Source: Candidatus Heimdallarchaeota archaeon | GTDB taxonomy: Archaea > Asgardarchaeota > Heimdallarchaeia > Heimdallarchaeales > Heimdallarchaeaceae | Reading direction: 5' to 3' | NCBI GenBank assembly: GCA_019894795.1 | Contig: JAGXNV010000004.1 | Location: 1 to 41,790 of the forward strand | DNA: 41,790 nucleotides | Part shown: positions 1-9,703 of the stretch, piece after piece | Layout: every line of letters begins with the position of its first letter | How positions within the stretch are numbered: position 1 is the stretch's first letter | The notes under the pieces: model-generated | The model's input: only the letters and a program-made list of their open reading frames with translations | Told to the model about the DNA's origin: nothing | The model's database searches: none | Made by a program: the position numbers and the translations under genes

Positions 1-1
1 C

Positions 2-376
2 CCTCAACATTTGGGAATCATCCTTATGGCACTTCCATTTTCACTTTATATTCCTGGTACAGAAGACATGGGAATATTGGTTGCAGACATTCTTTCTTGG
101 TCTTTTTTTTCTCTCATTCTATTTCTTTGGTCAGATCATGAAGAAAGACAGTTAGCAAAGAAATTTGGAGAGGAATTTGTCCAATATCGTTCAAAAACTG
201 GCTCTTTTCTTCCAAGAATTATTAACAGAACAAAAGAACGAAAAAGCTTCCATGAGATAAAATATTGGAAGCGTTATCTTTTCACATTCTTTGCATATTC
301 AGGTTTTGTTGCAGTTGTGTATCTGCTAGCGTATATACTAAGTCTCCCAGGTATTGAACTGCTGAGAAATTATTGA
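2..376 (+). CDS. Isoprenylcysteine carboxyl methyltransferase / PEMT-like membrane protein, 5'-truncated by window edge
   Basis: Frame is open to the window start (PQHLGIILM before the listed TTG start); C-terminal 'DHEERQLAKKFGEEFVQYRSKTGSFLPR' resembles the ICMT/PEMT E-R-x-L-x-x-x-F-G-x-x-Y signature; hydrophobic segments. Confidence 0.6.
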   Translation, partial: PQHLGIILMALPFSLYIPGTEDMGILVADILSWSFFSLILFLWSDHEERQLAKKFGEEFVQYRSKTGSFLPRIINRTKERKSFHEIKYWKRYLFTFFAYSGFVAVVYLLAYILSLPGIELLRNY

Positions 377-494
377 AAGCAGAACGCAGTGAAAACTATG
401 AAGAACGATACAAATGAAAAAAACTCTTGATAGAGTTAATGATAAAGAGGTAGGAATGACCGATAGATTTGCTGACTTTGACACATGCAGATAG

Positions 495-620
495 TCAAAG
501 CACGATTGTGAGATTGTTGTAGAACAGGACACATATCATCAATTAAGTTTCTATCTCGCGGAAAACAAATCCTTCAAAAGACAAGATATTTATTATCAAC
601 TTAGAGAAGATTCGATGTGA
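495..620 (+). pseudogene. Decayed short gene; C-terminal part related to 35034-35279
   Basis: Open frame after TAG at 492-494 encodes ...SKHDCEIVVEQDTYHQLSFYLAENKSFKRQDIYYQLREDSM*; no credible start; shares KRQDIYYxLxED and nucleotide similarity with the second copy. Confidence 0.45.
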
Positions 621-680
621 TCTTAACCTTAAAGTTTACTTTTGCATAATTTTATATTGTAGCCTTTTCTGCTGTTCTTA

Positions 681-1439
681 ATGAAGAAGACATTCTTGAA
701 TCATGCTAGTCTTTCATCTTGTATCAATCGATCGTCTATCTCTGCCGCTGATTACAGTTCCTTCCCTACTGTTGTTCAAAATTATTTTGAGAATATCTTT
801 CCTGAGACCTTCGAACAGATATTTTTTGCCGAACTTACCCATTCAGGTGAATTCAGAACATCAGCTTCTCAACCTTGGTTTCCCATCAAAGGGATGTACT
901 ATTATCTTGGAGACATTCCCGCATTTTATTGGGAGGGTAAAATTAAACCTTTCCCCATTCTTTCAATCAAAGCTCGAGATTTTTATTACAAAGGTAAAGG
1001 TGAAGTTCGTGTTAGGTTAAATTCTATTATTCCTTTAGGTACTAGTAGAGGCCCAGAATGCGATTCTGCTTCCTTACTGCGTTATCTTTCAGAGATGCCT
1101 CTAATTCCTACAACCTTTCTTACTTTACAAAATCTCTCATATAAAGAGATAGATTCTTCTTCTGTCCAGATTACCATTCAAGATAAAGGTCTTGAAGAGA
1201 CATGTGTTTTTACTTTCAATGAAAAAGGAGAGATAACTAAGATGGAGGCCGATCAAAGAGCTCGCGGTGTCAAAAAGGGTTATTCAATGGATAGATGGAG
1301 CGGTCACTTCAGTAACTATAAGGAATTCAATGGTATCAAAGTTCCCACTGAATTCATTGCTGAATGGAATCTTCCTGAGGGTGATTTTCAATATGCCAAA
1401 TTCAAGGTCGATACTCTCGAATACAACAAATTACATTGA
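681..1439 (+). CDS. DUF6544/DUF6920-like conserved protein
   Basis: 252-aa ORF with 'QPWFPIKGMYYYLGDIPAFYWEGKI' and 'GYSMDRWSGHFSNYKEFNGIKVPTEFIAEWNLPEGDFQYAKFKV', resembling that family; family call from memory. Confidence 0.55.
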   Translation: MKKTFLNHASLSSCINRSSISAADYSSFPTVVQNYFENIFPETFEQIFFAELTHSGEFRTSASQPWFPIKGMYYYLGDIPAFYWEGKIKPFPILSIKARDFYYKGKGEVRVRLNSIIPLGTSRGPECDSASLLRYLSEMPLIPTTFLTLQNLSYKEIDSSSVQITIQDKGLEETCVFTFNEKGEITKMEADQRARGVKKGYSMDRWSGHFSNYKEFNGIKVPTEFIAEWNLPEGDFQYAKFKVDTLEYNKLH

Positions 1440-2591
1440 GTAGTCTTTCTTTACATTACTCTTCCTAATTGTATGATAAGAGCCTTCAACATATTTTTCT
1501 TGCTCAACACCTCCACGGAAAGTGTTAACATGTAATCCTTTTTCTTTTGCTATCCAATAAGCATAGAGTGGTGCGACAACACCGTATGGGATAATAGAAA
1601 ATTCTTCTTTACCATTGAAGGGTATATCAATCCATGTATGTAAATCGAAATTAGGTTCTTTATTGGACAGCACGATAGGATCGGCTTTTATAGTGTTTTT
1701 CAGGACAGGAGAAATTTCTTCTACTCTTTTCAGTGACTCTCCTTCAGGAGATATAAACATGATTGAGGTTCCCTTTTCTGTTACAAAGTAAGAAGTATGG
1801 CAATATTCTTCGAGCTCCTTGCTGAAACCTGGTAGTGAGAATTCATACATTTTGAACTCGCCAAACAAGGCATTCCCATAATTTGGTCCTGACGCAGAAT
1901 AAATCTGTCTAGAAGATACGTGTTCGATTGCTAAAGATTTGATCGCTGTGTTATTAATAATCTTCTTAACCACTGTTGGAATCTGTTCAAGTTCTGAGTA
2001 ATCTGGATCTTTCTGCAAACTCATTGCCATAAGCTGCAAGGTCATTTGAACCGCTGTATAGCTTTTTGTTTGCGGTACATCATGCTCGTACCCAACGTAT
2101 TTACTACTAATTTCTCCTTCATATGAGGCTGTTTTGAGTGTTTCAATGTTTGACGATTTAGCATAAAGAAATTTATCTGATAATTGAGCTATTGCACTTT
2201 CAGGATTGTTAGTAATAGATAAAACGTGTCCGCCTCTACTCTTTGCTGCATGAACAGTTTCAATCACTCTTGGAGTTTTACCACTTACTGTGATAGGTAT
2301 CAATAAAGTGTGTTCATCAACATAATTCAAAATTTTGTATTTGTATCTAGAAAATTCCATAGGAAAAACTGTGTGAGCATCCACACCAGATTTAGCAAAT
2401 GCATGCTCATTTGTCAAAGCAGCACAATAAGAATCTCCACATCCTGTTAGAATGACTTTGTTTATACTGTATTTTGACACAATATCAGTTACTGCTTCAT
2501 AGATTGTCTCTTTGTACTCTGAGATAAGTTTTTTCAAGATTTTAGGTTGTTCTTCTATTTCTTGTAACATGTAATCTTTCATTGTTGTCAA
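1431..2591 (-). CDS. SIS-domain sugar isomerase/deaminase-like protein (GlmS isomerase-half-like, no glutaminase domain)
   Basis: 386 aa, 'MLQEIEEQPKILKKLI', 'VILTGCGDSYCAALTNEHAF', 'ITVSGKTPRVIETVHAAKSRGGHVLSITN' are SIS-fold motifs. Confidence 0.8.
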   Translation of the reverse strand: MTTMKDYMLQEIEEQPKILKKLISEYKETIYEAVTDIVSKYSINKVILTGCGDSYCAALTNEHAFAKSGVDAHTVFPMEFSRYKYKILNYVDEHTLLIPITVSGKTPRVIETVHAAKSRGGHVLSITNNPESAIAQLSDKFLYAKSSNIETLKTASYEGEISSKYVGYEHDVPQTKSYTAVQMTLQLMAMSLQKDPDYSELEQIPTVVKKIINNTAIKSLAIEHVSSRQIYSASGPNYGNALFGEFKMYEFSLPGFSKELEEYCHTSYFVTEKGTSIMFISPEGESLKRVEEISPVLKNTIKADPIVLSNKEPNFDLHTWIDIPFNGKEEFSIIPYGVVAPLYAYWIAKEKGLHVNTFRGGVEQEKYVEGSYHTIRKSNVKKDYSM

Positions 2592-2711
2592 GTAAAGATT
2601 CTTCTTTGTTATTTTAGTTTAACTTACACTTACTTCCAGATTCTCTGTTATAACGGATTATTTTTATTGTTCTCTCTTTTTCCTAATTTGTAATTATGGC
2701 TTGGTGTAAAA

Positions 2712-4616
2712 TTGAGATTCTTTCAACCCCTTAAACAATTAGGTTATGCGCGTATATTAGCTGAAACTCGGACACATTTTCCTCTCTCACCAGGTCTACT
2801 TGCAATCGAAAAAATAGATTTAACAGATGGTTACGCTGGATCTTTCGATATACCATTCCCTCCACGGTTCGAAGATATTGATGATCACGATTACTCTTTA
2901 CATTGGTTACTACCAGAAAATAAGAGGGAGAAATATAACACTACTAAGTTTCAGTTAACGGAACAACCATTTTATCCTCCGTTTGCAGAGGAGATTTTTA
3001 TTGATAGTGATTTTGATGAATATGTAGATAGATTTCTTTTAAAAGCAGAACCTGAAGAAGAAATCTTTACACTCCCAATATCACAGATTAATAACCCCCG
3101 TATTAAAGAAATAGCTGATACCGAGAGCTCACTCTATATCCTAACAGGGTTAGCATCACTCTTAAGTAATCAACGTCGACTAACAGAGACTTTAGTACAT
3201 CTGAGAGAAATTTTATCTCCAGATATTGCATTATATTTACCCGGTCCTATAGCACCTTCATTGTATTCTTTTCTCATTTACATGGGGATAGATTTCTTTG
3301 ATAACTCCATGGCATATTATGTTTCAAATAAAGGTTATTTCCTTACAGAAGATCAAGTTTACAAGCAATCAAATCACCCTAAATGTTATTGTGTGCATTG
3401 TACAAATGATGAACCAAGTCTGTTTAAACACAATGAATCTGTGATAAAAAATACCCTTTCCCGAATAAGAGATTCAATTGAGAGAGAAACTTTTCGAGCA
3501 CAAGTTGAAAGAGATGTTCATAATAATGTTACATTCGCAGCAGCTCTCAGACGAGTTGATACACACTTCAACAGAAATCTTAGAATTCGGACACCAATGG
3601 TATCTTCTGCACCTGTAAAATGTATAGGAGAAGAATCCTTTACTCGACCGCTAATAACTGAGTTCAGGGAAAGAATTAGGGAAAGGTATAGACCTGATCC
3701 AAGTTCAAATTTAGTGATACTTCTCCCTTGTTCAGCAAGAAAGCCTTATTCTTTTTCACGCTCTCACCTGTTCTATCATAAAGCCATGAGAAAGGCAGGA
3801 AAAGGCGTATTCAAATCACTTACAGAATTGATTGTAACATCACCTCTTTCTGTGGTTCCACGTGAATTAGAAGATATTTACCCAGCAAAGTACTATGACA
3901 TTCCAGTTGCTGGCGAGTGGTCAGAAAAGGAAATTACTGTTACAGCGGAACTTCTTGTAGATGTTCTAAATCATTTTCCAAAAGATACAGTAATTGTAAA
4001 TCACATGCATGGAAGAGGATATGGGGACATAGTAGAAAGGATTAAAGAAAAACTTCCATTTGATATTAGAAATACATCAGATGATTCAAGACCTACTAGT
4101 GATGAGTCACTCAAGAAGTTAGCAGACACATTATATAATATCCAACAGACAAGAAACACAGAAGAGTCTAAAGGAATATCAAGTAAAATACGAAAAATGC
4201 AAGCTGTTGCAGATTTTGAGTATGGAGCAGGAACAGGAGAAATTTTATTTCCACTTTCAGTAAGAATCAAAGGAAAGTATCCAAGAGATCAGCAAATATT
4301 CAAAGAGAAGGAACACATAGCAACTTTCATCACAAAAAGTGGTTACTTGGCACTATTTCCAAGATATGCAAATCTAATTTTAGATAAAGCTCATAATACT
4401 CTCGAATTTGGAGCTGAGCGAGTTTCTGGAAGTAATATCTATGCACCTGGTGTGATTAAGGCAAGCGATCAAATTCACCCAAATGACGAAATCTTCATTG
4501 TTAACGACAACCAAGTAATCGCTACGGCGACAGCTTTGGTCTCAGGGGAGGATATGAATAAGATGACTTCGGGAATTGTTGCAGAAGTTAAAAAGAAAGT
4601 GAGGACTAGAAAATGA
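2712..4616 (+). CDS. arcS: Archaeosine synthase alpha subunit (TGT-like, with C-terminal PUA)
   Basis: 'LVILLPCSARKPYSFSRSHLFYHKAM' ArcS signature; C-terminal PUA-like 'VSGSNIYAPGVIKASDQIHPNDEIFIVNDNQVIATATALVSGEDM'; followed by RaSEA with ATGA overlap. Confidence 0.9.
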   Translation: MRFFQPLKQLGYARILAETRTHFPLSPGLLAIEKIDLTDGYAGSFDIPFPPRFEDIDDHDYSLHWLLPENKREKYNTTKFQLTEQPFYPPFAEEIFIDSDFDEYVDRFLLKAEPEEEIFTLPISQINNPRIKEIADTESSLYILTGLASLLSNQRRLTETLVHLREILSPDIALYLPGPIAPSLYSFLIYMGIDFFDNSMAYYVSNKGYFLTEDQVYKQSNHPKCYCVHCTNDEPSLFKHNESVIKNTLSRIRDSIERETFRAQVERDVHNNVTFAAALRRVDTHFNRNLRIRTPMVSSAPVKCIGEESFTRPLITEFRERIRERYRPDPSSNLVILLPCSARKPYSFSRSHLFYHKAMRKAGKGVFKSLTELIVTSPLSVVPRELEDIYPAKYYDIPVAGEWSEKEITVTAELLVDVLNHFPKDTVIVNHMHGRGYGDIVERIKEKLPFDIRNTSDDSRPTSDESLKKLADTLYNIQQTRNTEESKGISSKIRKMQAVADFEYGAGTGEILFPLSVRIKGKYPRDQQIFKEKEHIATFITKSGYLALFPRYANLILDKAHNTLEFGAERVSGSNIYAPGVIKASDQIHPNDEIFIVNDNQVIATATALVSGEDMNKMTSGIVAEVKKKVRTRK

Positions 4617-5683
4617 AAATCAACAAGAGTTTTGCTGAAAGGATAAATTATATCAGAGAGACAGAACTTCAATCTAGAGCTCATTCAAAGAAAATTGTTT
4701 ATTGGGAAGAAGACAGTCGTCTTCGCTCAGAACAAGGAAAAGCTCTTGTGTTCATTCTTCCTACAAGAGGGTGCTCTTGGGCGCTATCTAAAAGCGGAGG
4801 ATGTTCCATTTGTGGTTATATTTATGATAATCCACAGCAAACAGATTTTGATTCCATCTACGACACTTTTCAAGCTATCCTAAAAAACAAACTGAAGAAG
4901 GAATTTGCTTACGCAATAAAGATTTTCACAAGTGGAAGCTTTCTAGATCCCCTAGAGATACCCGAAGAACTCCAATTAAAATTCACGGAAGAGTTATCTA
5001 AATATGAACAAATCAAAGAAATAGTTGTTGAATCAAGACCTGAATACATCAAGGGATCTACTCTTCAAAAAATAGCTAAAGTGATTGATGTTTCTATATT
5101 AGAAATAGCAATTGGATTAGAAAGTACAAATAACTCTATCCTAATGAATTCTATAAATAAAGGATTTTTCTGGGAGGATTTTGAGAAAGCAACAAAAATC
5201 GTTAAAGAAAATGGTGCTAAAGTCAAAGCATATCTCTTATTCAAACCTCCTTTTGTTTCCGAATATGATTCTATGCGAGACATGTTACAGAGTGTCAAGA
5301 GAATTATTTCCTTGGAAATTGATACTATTTCCATAAATGCAGTTAGTATTCATCGTGGAACCTATCTCTCTCAATTATTTGAAAAACATCAATACAGAAC
5401 ACCTTGGTTATGGTCTCTTTTCTATGTTTGCAAAAATATCAAAGAACATTTTCCTAACCTAAGGTTGATTTGTGATATTGTTGCTGGAGGAAATATGCGA
5501 GGAGCACATAATTGTGGTGAATGTGATCAGGAAGTTATTCAAGCAATAAAGAATTTTACGATGTCACAAAATGTAGATAGTTTGGGAGAAGAGATAAGTT
5601 GTTCATGTAAAAATGAATGGAAGAGTAATCTACTACACGAAAAAATCAGCATATCAGAGCAAGTTTCACAAAAATATATGTGA
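4613..5683 (+). CDS. Archaeosine biosynthesis radical SAM protein RaSEA
   Basis: Radical SAM N-terminus 'ILPTRGCSWALSKSGGCSICGYIYDN' typical of RaSEA/TIGR01210; 4-nt overlap with arcS. Confidence 0.9.
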   Translation: MKINKSFAERINYIRETELQSRAHSKKIVYWEEDSRLRSEQGKALVFILPTRGCSWALSKSGGCSICGYIYDNPQQTDFDSIYDTFQAILKNKLKKEFAYAIKIFTSGSFLDPLEIPEELQLKFTEELSKYEQIKEIVVESRPEYIKGSTLQKIAKVIDVSILEIAIGLESTNNSILMNSINKGFFWEDFEKATKIVKENGAKVKAYLLFKPPFVSEYDSMRDMLQSVKRIISLEIDTISINAVSIHRGTYLSQLFEKHQYRTPWLWSLFYVCKNIKEHFPNLRLICDIVAGGNMRGAHNCGECDQEVIQAIKNFTMSQNVDSLGEEISCSCKNEWKSNLLHEKISISEQVSQKYM

Positions 5684-5697
5684 ATAGAATTAATAGA

Positions 5698-6690
5698 CTA
5701 TTCTTTGGATGTCTTATATTCTAACACTACATCTTTTATTCTTTTAGCAATTCTCTCAAAGACAGGGTTCATTAGGACAGCATCCACATTTTTCTTTGCT
5801 ATGGCATAGAAGAAATTACTCTCATTAAGAGGAACAAAAATTATCTGATAAACCTCTGTTACATCTATAGATTTTTCCATGCTTTCATCGTTCATCATCT
5901 CGATTATATCAGAGAGGAATTTTTCACAGATTTTTAGAGTTTTATTTACAAAACTTTCATCCAGTTTACCATTATGATAAAATAGATTTGTGGTTTCATT
6001 GTCATGTTCAACAAAAACTAAGTGGTCTATTCCTCCAATAGAGTTCAAGATATTAAATGTAACTGCACTCAATTTTTGATCTTGTGATATTTCACTCGTC
6101 TCAGCTTGTTTCTTTGTTTCTTTGACAGAGGGTTTCTTAGTTGATTCTTTTGATTCAACTTTTCTCCCTATAAGTTGAGGTAGAAACGCTATTTCATCGT
6201 AATTTATAGATGTATCAACGAACTCAAGTTCCAATGAAACGGCTTCTTTTTCTTGATCTTTGCGTTTTTGAAATGTGATTACAGAGTCAAAAATTCCTTC
6301 AACTGTCTGATTAAAAACTGCTGATGCTCCAGAGAAAACCTGCTGGGGATCACCGCTGTAGAATTTAGTTTTTGATTTTTCTACGAACACTTCAGATAAT
6401 TGACCAATTAAGGTCTCAGCAATCATTTTATCAGGTAAATTATGGTTTAGAACATAAGTGATATCTTGAATTTTAATGAAAGAGATTTTTGATCTTGAAA
6501 GTTCTATTGTTCCTTTTTTTGAGATTTGTGTATCTTCAGCAAAGGTACAAAATGCTTTTAGGACATTAGTTAAAATCTGTTGAGGACAAACATCAGGATT
6601 AAACACACTCTCTTTTAGTATATTGCCTTCTTTATCACCAAGAAAGAATCCATAGATTAAACTTGGATATTCTGAAAGAGTCTTAGTCAT
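5698..6690 (-). CDS. Uncharacterized protein, possibly two longin/roadblock-like halves
   Basis: 330 aa; N-terminal 'LIYGFFLGDKEGNILKESVF...', linker, then C-terminal 'SIGGIDHLVFVEHDNETTNLFYHNG'; weak pattern resemblance only. Confidence 0.45.
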   Translation of the reverse strand: MTKTLSEYPSLIYGFFLGDKEGNILKESVFNPDVCPQQILTNVLKAFCTFAEDTQISKKGTIELSRSKISFIKIQDITYVLNHNLPDKMIAETLIGQLSEVFVEKSKTKFYSGDPQQVFSGASAVFNQTVEGIFDSVITFQKRKDQEKEAVSLELEFVDTSINYDEIAFLPQLIGRKVESKESTKKPSVKETKKQAETSEISQDQKLSAVTFNILNSIGGIDHLVFVEHDNETTNLFYHNGKLDESFVNKTLKICEKFLSDIIEMMNDESMEKSIDVTEVYQIIFVPLNESNFFYAIAKKNVDAVLMNPVFERIAKRIKDVVLEYKTSKE

Positions 6691-6949
6691 ATTTCCTGTC
6701 GTAAATATCGCCTCGTTAAAGGTATATCAGAGTTCATTCATAAATATTATTGGTTTAGGCTAAATGCTATGATGATGTCAATGGATTAATGTCCATATTT
6801 CAAGAAAAAATTCAGAGTTTATCATATCCTATGCGGAATGAATTTAAATCTATGTTGTTTATCATTATTATCAGAACCGGTGTAACTTACTAATAATGTA
6901 ATAATGGAAAGAAAAACTGAACTCAAGAGAGATTATTTGAGAGCTAAAT

Positions 6950-9067
6950 TTGGTGAAACTACATATGGACGATTCCCAATCAAAAAATAACTTGTTTGAA
7001 TTCCTCAAACTATTACAAAAAGGGGAATTGGAAGAAATAAAAGGAATTCTTAAAATCATCCGGAATCTAAGTAGTATAATTGAAAAAACACTTAGTCCTT
7101 CTCTTGTGCTCATCAATTTTTATGAACAAGAAAGTCAAATGTTAAAGCCTTTTTCAATTTCAGGAGTAGAAGTGAAAAAAGAAGATTTAGAATTTGAGAT
7201 GGATGTTTTTGAAAGTGATAATCCATATTCAGATTTGTTTACATCATCTAACCCTGTATGGGTTCAAATAGATTCAATTTCAGATAGTTTCGTGTTAAAA
7301 GAAACACTAACTAATATTGGGATAAAAGAAGCGATTATTGTACCGTTAATATATAATGACACAACGATTATAGGCACTTTAACAACATTCATGTTTCCAG
7401 ATACAGAGAAGTGTAATGAAAAAAATTATTTTGAAATTGTAACTGATATATCTCATACTATATCTTCCCTTATCTCTTCATGGGCAGAAAAATACAGCTC
7501 ATTCCTGAAACAGCAACAAACTGAGCTTATTGTTGAAATGTCTAATCTTACCTTAGAAACAACAGAACTTGAAATTATCCTCAATAACATTCTACCCAAA
7601 ATCACAAAAAGAACACATATTAAGAATATTGGTGTTTTCATTAAAGATATTAATCAATTTACTCTGATGCAGCATATCGGTATGAATGAGGATATCATTA
7701 ATTACTTCTCCAGAACCAATTTTGAAGTATCCAATCTTCCTTATTACAATACATCAAACAAAATCGAAGATGCTGATATATCCATTTTTTCTGAACAATA
7801 TGGGATTATACTGCCAATAGGTTCAACAAATATAATATTAGGATTTTTGCTGGTGATATCACCAACTCAAGAGAATCTTTCCGAATCCAACATCCATTTC
7901 CTTAGAATTGTAGCGAATCAATTATTTCTTACTCTTCAACGTAAAAGGTTGCTAGATGACATTCAACAGATCACTCAAACTTCAGAGTATTCGTCATTCC
8001 CACTACTTCTAGTAAATAACAAATATGAAATCTTGTATCTAAATAAGCAAGCTGAAAAGACATTCAACTTGAGTCATCATGAATCTTTAGGTGCAAAGCT
8101 AGACTATTCTTTAAAACTCCAAGAAGAGAAATCCGTTCAAGTTCGAGAAAAAATAAACGATGTAATTTCTAATATTGCCAAGGGTACAATGAAGTTAGAT
8201 ATTGAAGTATCTCAGCTAGGTAAATCAGATACTAGGACATTCTTTGTGCAACTTTCTCCAACTATCAATAATTTAACAGGAGAATATTGTGTTTCTTTAT
8301 CTCTTGTGGACATATCTGAAGCTACTAAACTTCAATCTATTGCTGAAGAATATTCGAATAGATCAAGGATGTATCTTAACGTTCTTACTCATGATATTTA
8401 CAACATTCTTTTTGGGATTTCAGGATATTATGAATTATTGGATGACAAGGAGAACCAGATAATCCAACGTGTAAGTACATTAGTTAAAAGGGGTACAGCA
8501 ATAGTTCAAGATATTAGGTTACTTTCCAGTGTTCTTGATATCTCAACAAGTGCGGAAAGAATGTTTGTTCCTTTGAAAATGACTATTGAAAGAGTAATAG
8601 TGAAAATCAAAGAAGAATACTATGATAAAGAGATCAAGATAACAAACGATATCCCTCCAGAGATTAGAGTAATAGCAGGTGTATTTCTATATGAAATGTT
8701 TCTCTATACTTTTACAAGTTTATTGCAGAAAACAACAAGTTCTGATGTTTCTATTGAGATTTCAGGAGAGCAAATATCTATTGAAGATGAATCCTATTTT
8801 GAGCTAAAAATTATTGATAAAGAAGGAACACGACCTGAAATAAGAGAAGAAATTCAGAGAGCACTCAGTTTATCACCTTTTGACGAGAATGTTCGCAAAC
8901 ACTTAGGATTTATGATAGTAAATGAGATTGCTAAAAAATATAATTACACTGTAAAAATGAAAGAAGTAGATGAAAAAGATTGGAAAAAAGGTTCTGTTTT
9001 CGAGATTATAATGCCAAGAATCATTGAAACAGAAATGGACGAAGAGAATAAGGAATTTACAATCTAG
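6950..9067 (+). CDS. Sensor protein with GAF-like and PAS-like regions and a degenerate histidine-kinase core (likely start 6953 GTG or 6965 ATG)
   Basis: GAF-like segments ('EAIIVPLIYNDTTIIGTLTTFM'; 'GIILPIGSTNIILGFLLVIS'), PAS-like 'FPLLLVNNKYEILYLNKQAEKTFNLSHHE', H-box-like 'NVLTHDIYNILFGISGYYELL', terminal 'HLGFMIVNEIAKKY...GSVFEIIMP'. Confidence 0.7.
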   Translation: MVKLHMDDSQSKNNLFEFLKLLQKGELEEIKGILKIIRNLSSIIEKTLSPSLVLINFYEQESQMLKPFSISGVEVKKEDLEFEMDVFESDNPYSDLFTSSNPVWVQIDSISDSFVLKETLTNIGIKEAIIVPLIYNDTTIIGTLTTFMFPDTEKCNEKNYFEIVTDISHTISSLISSWAEKYSSFLKQQQTELIVEMSNLTLETTELEIILNNILPKITKRTHIKNIGVFIKDINQFTLMQHIGMNEDIINYFSRTNFEVSNLPYYNTSNKIEDADISIFSEQYGIILPIGSTNIILGFLLVISPTQENLSESNIHFLRIVANQLFLTLQRKRLLDDIQQITQTSEYSSFPLLLVNNKYEILYLNKQAEKTFNLSHHESLGAKLDYSLKLQEEKSVQVREKINDVISNIAKGTMKLDIEVSQLGKSDTRTFFVQLSPTINNLTGEYCVSLSLVDISEATKLQSIAEEYSNRSRMYLNVLTHDIYNILFGISGYYELLDDKENQIIQRVSTLVKRGTAIVQDIRLLSSVLDISTSAERMFVPLKMTIERVIVKIKEEYYDKEIKITNDIPPEIRVIAGVFLYEMFLYTFTSLLQKTTSSDVSIEISGEQISIEDESYFELKIIDKEGTRPEIREEIQRALSLSPFDENVRKHLGFMIVNEIAKKYNYTVKMKEVDEKDWKKGSVFEIIMPRIIETEMDEENKEFTI

Positions 9068-9326
9068 TTACAAATGTCATCTGTATAGATGATACTTCTT
9101 CTAGCGAATTCAAGAATTCTTCAAGCTTATCTTGTGCACCATCTTCTTCCGGTATGATGAATTGTCCTACAATACCTACCATACCAAAGAACAATGGTTT
9201 CTCTTCAGGATTGTTCTGCATTTTGAACATTGGATCTAAACCCTCTCTAATCGCTTTTTCGAGTTTCTTCGGGGGAATGTCCACAGATTCTGGACGAACT
9301 TCATAAACTAGTAACACTTCAGCCAT
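9057..9326 (-). CDS. ef1b: Translation elongation factor aEF-1 beta
   Basis: 'MAEVLLVYEVRPESVDIPPKKLEKAIREG...GMVGIVGQFIIPEEDGAQDKLEEFLNSLEEVSSIQMTFVTRL' matches archaeal EF-1beta; start moved to internal M (track ORF starts at 9338). Confidence 0.9.
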   Translation of the reverse strand: MAEVLLVYEVRPESVDIPPKKLEKAIREGLDPMFKMQNNPEEKPLFFGMVGIVGQFIIPEEDGAQDKLEEFLNSLEEVSSIQMTFVTRL

Positions 9327-9338
9327 GTTTAACACCAT

Positions 9339-9530
9339 TTATGGACCTTCAAAACTGCATTTTGGGCAAACATATTCGTTCGCAAAAAGCCTGCATTTTT
9401 CACAACGCACAATTATAACATCATTACAATTAGGACACGAAAAACGTGTAGTTCCTTCTTCGCTAGGACTTATGGTTTTGTTACAGCTTGTGCACCTAGG
9501 CATATCAATCATTTTACTCATAGTCATCAC
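9339..9530 (-). CDS. Small zinc-ribbon protein, HVO_2753-like
   Basis: 'MPRCTSCNKTISPSEEGTTRFSCPNCNDVIIVRCEKCRLFANEYVCPKCSFEGP': four CxxC pairs, located directly upstream of ef1b. Confidence 0.8.
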   Translation of the reverse strand: MMTMSKMIDMPRCTSCNKTISPSEEGTTRFSCPNCNDVIIVRCEKCRLFANEYVCPKCSFEGP

Positions 9531-9703
9531 TACTACGATATCTATAGAACTACGGATAAAAGGGTGTTTTAAGCTTTTTGACTTAACCCATTTTTGTAAT
9601 TAGAGAGATAGTAGAAACAAAAATAACATAAAAGTTATAATAACTACATACACAACTTATTGTAGAAGAACACATTATTCTGCACTGAAGAAGGACGATT
9701 AAT

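Noticed and set aside
703-1020. 105-aa plus-strand ORF
   Set aside because: Wholly inside the DUF6544-like CDS in another frame, no family pattern.
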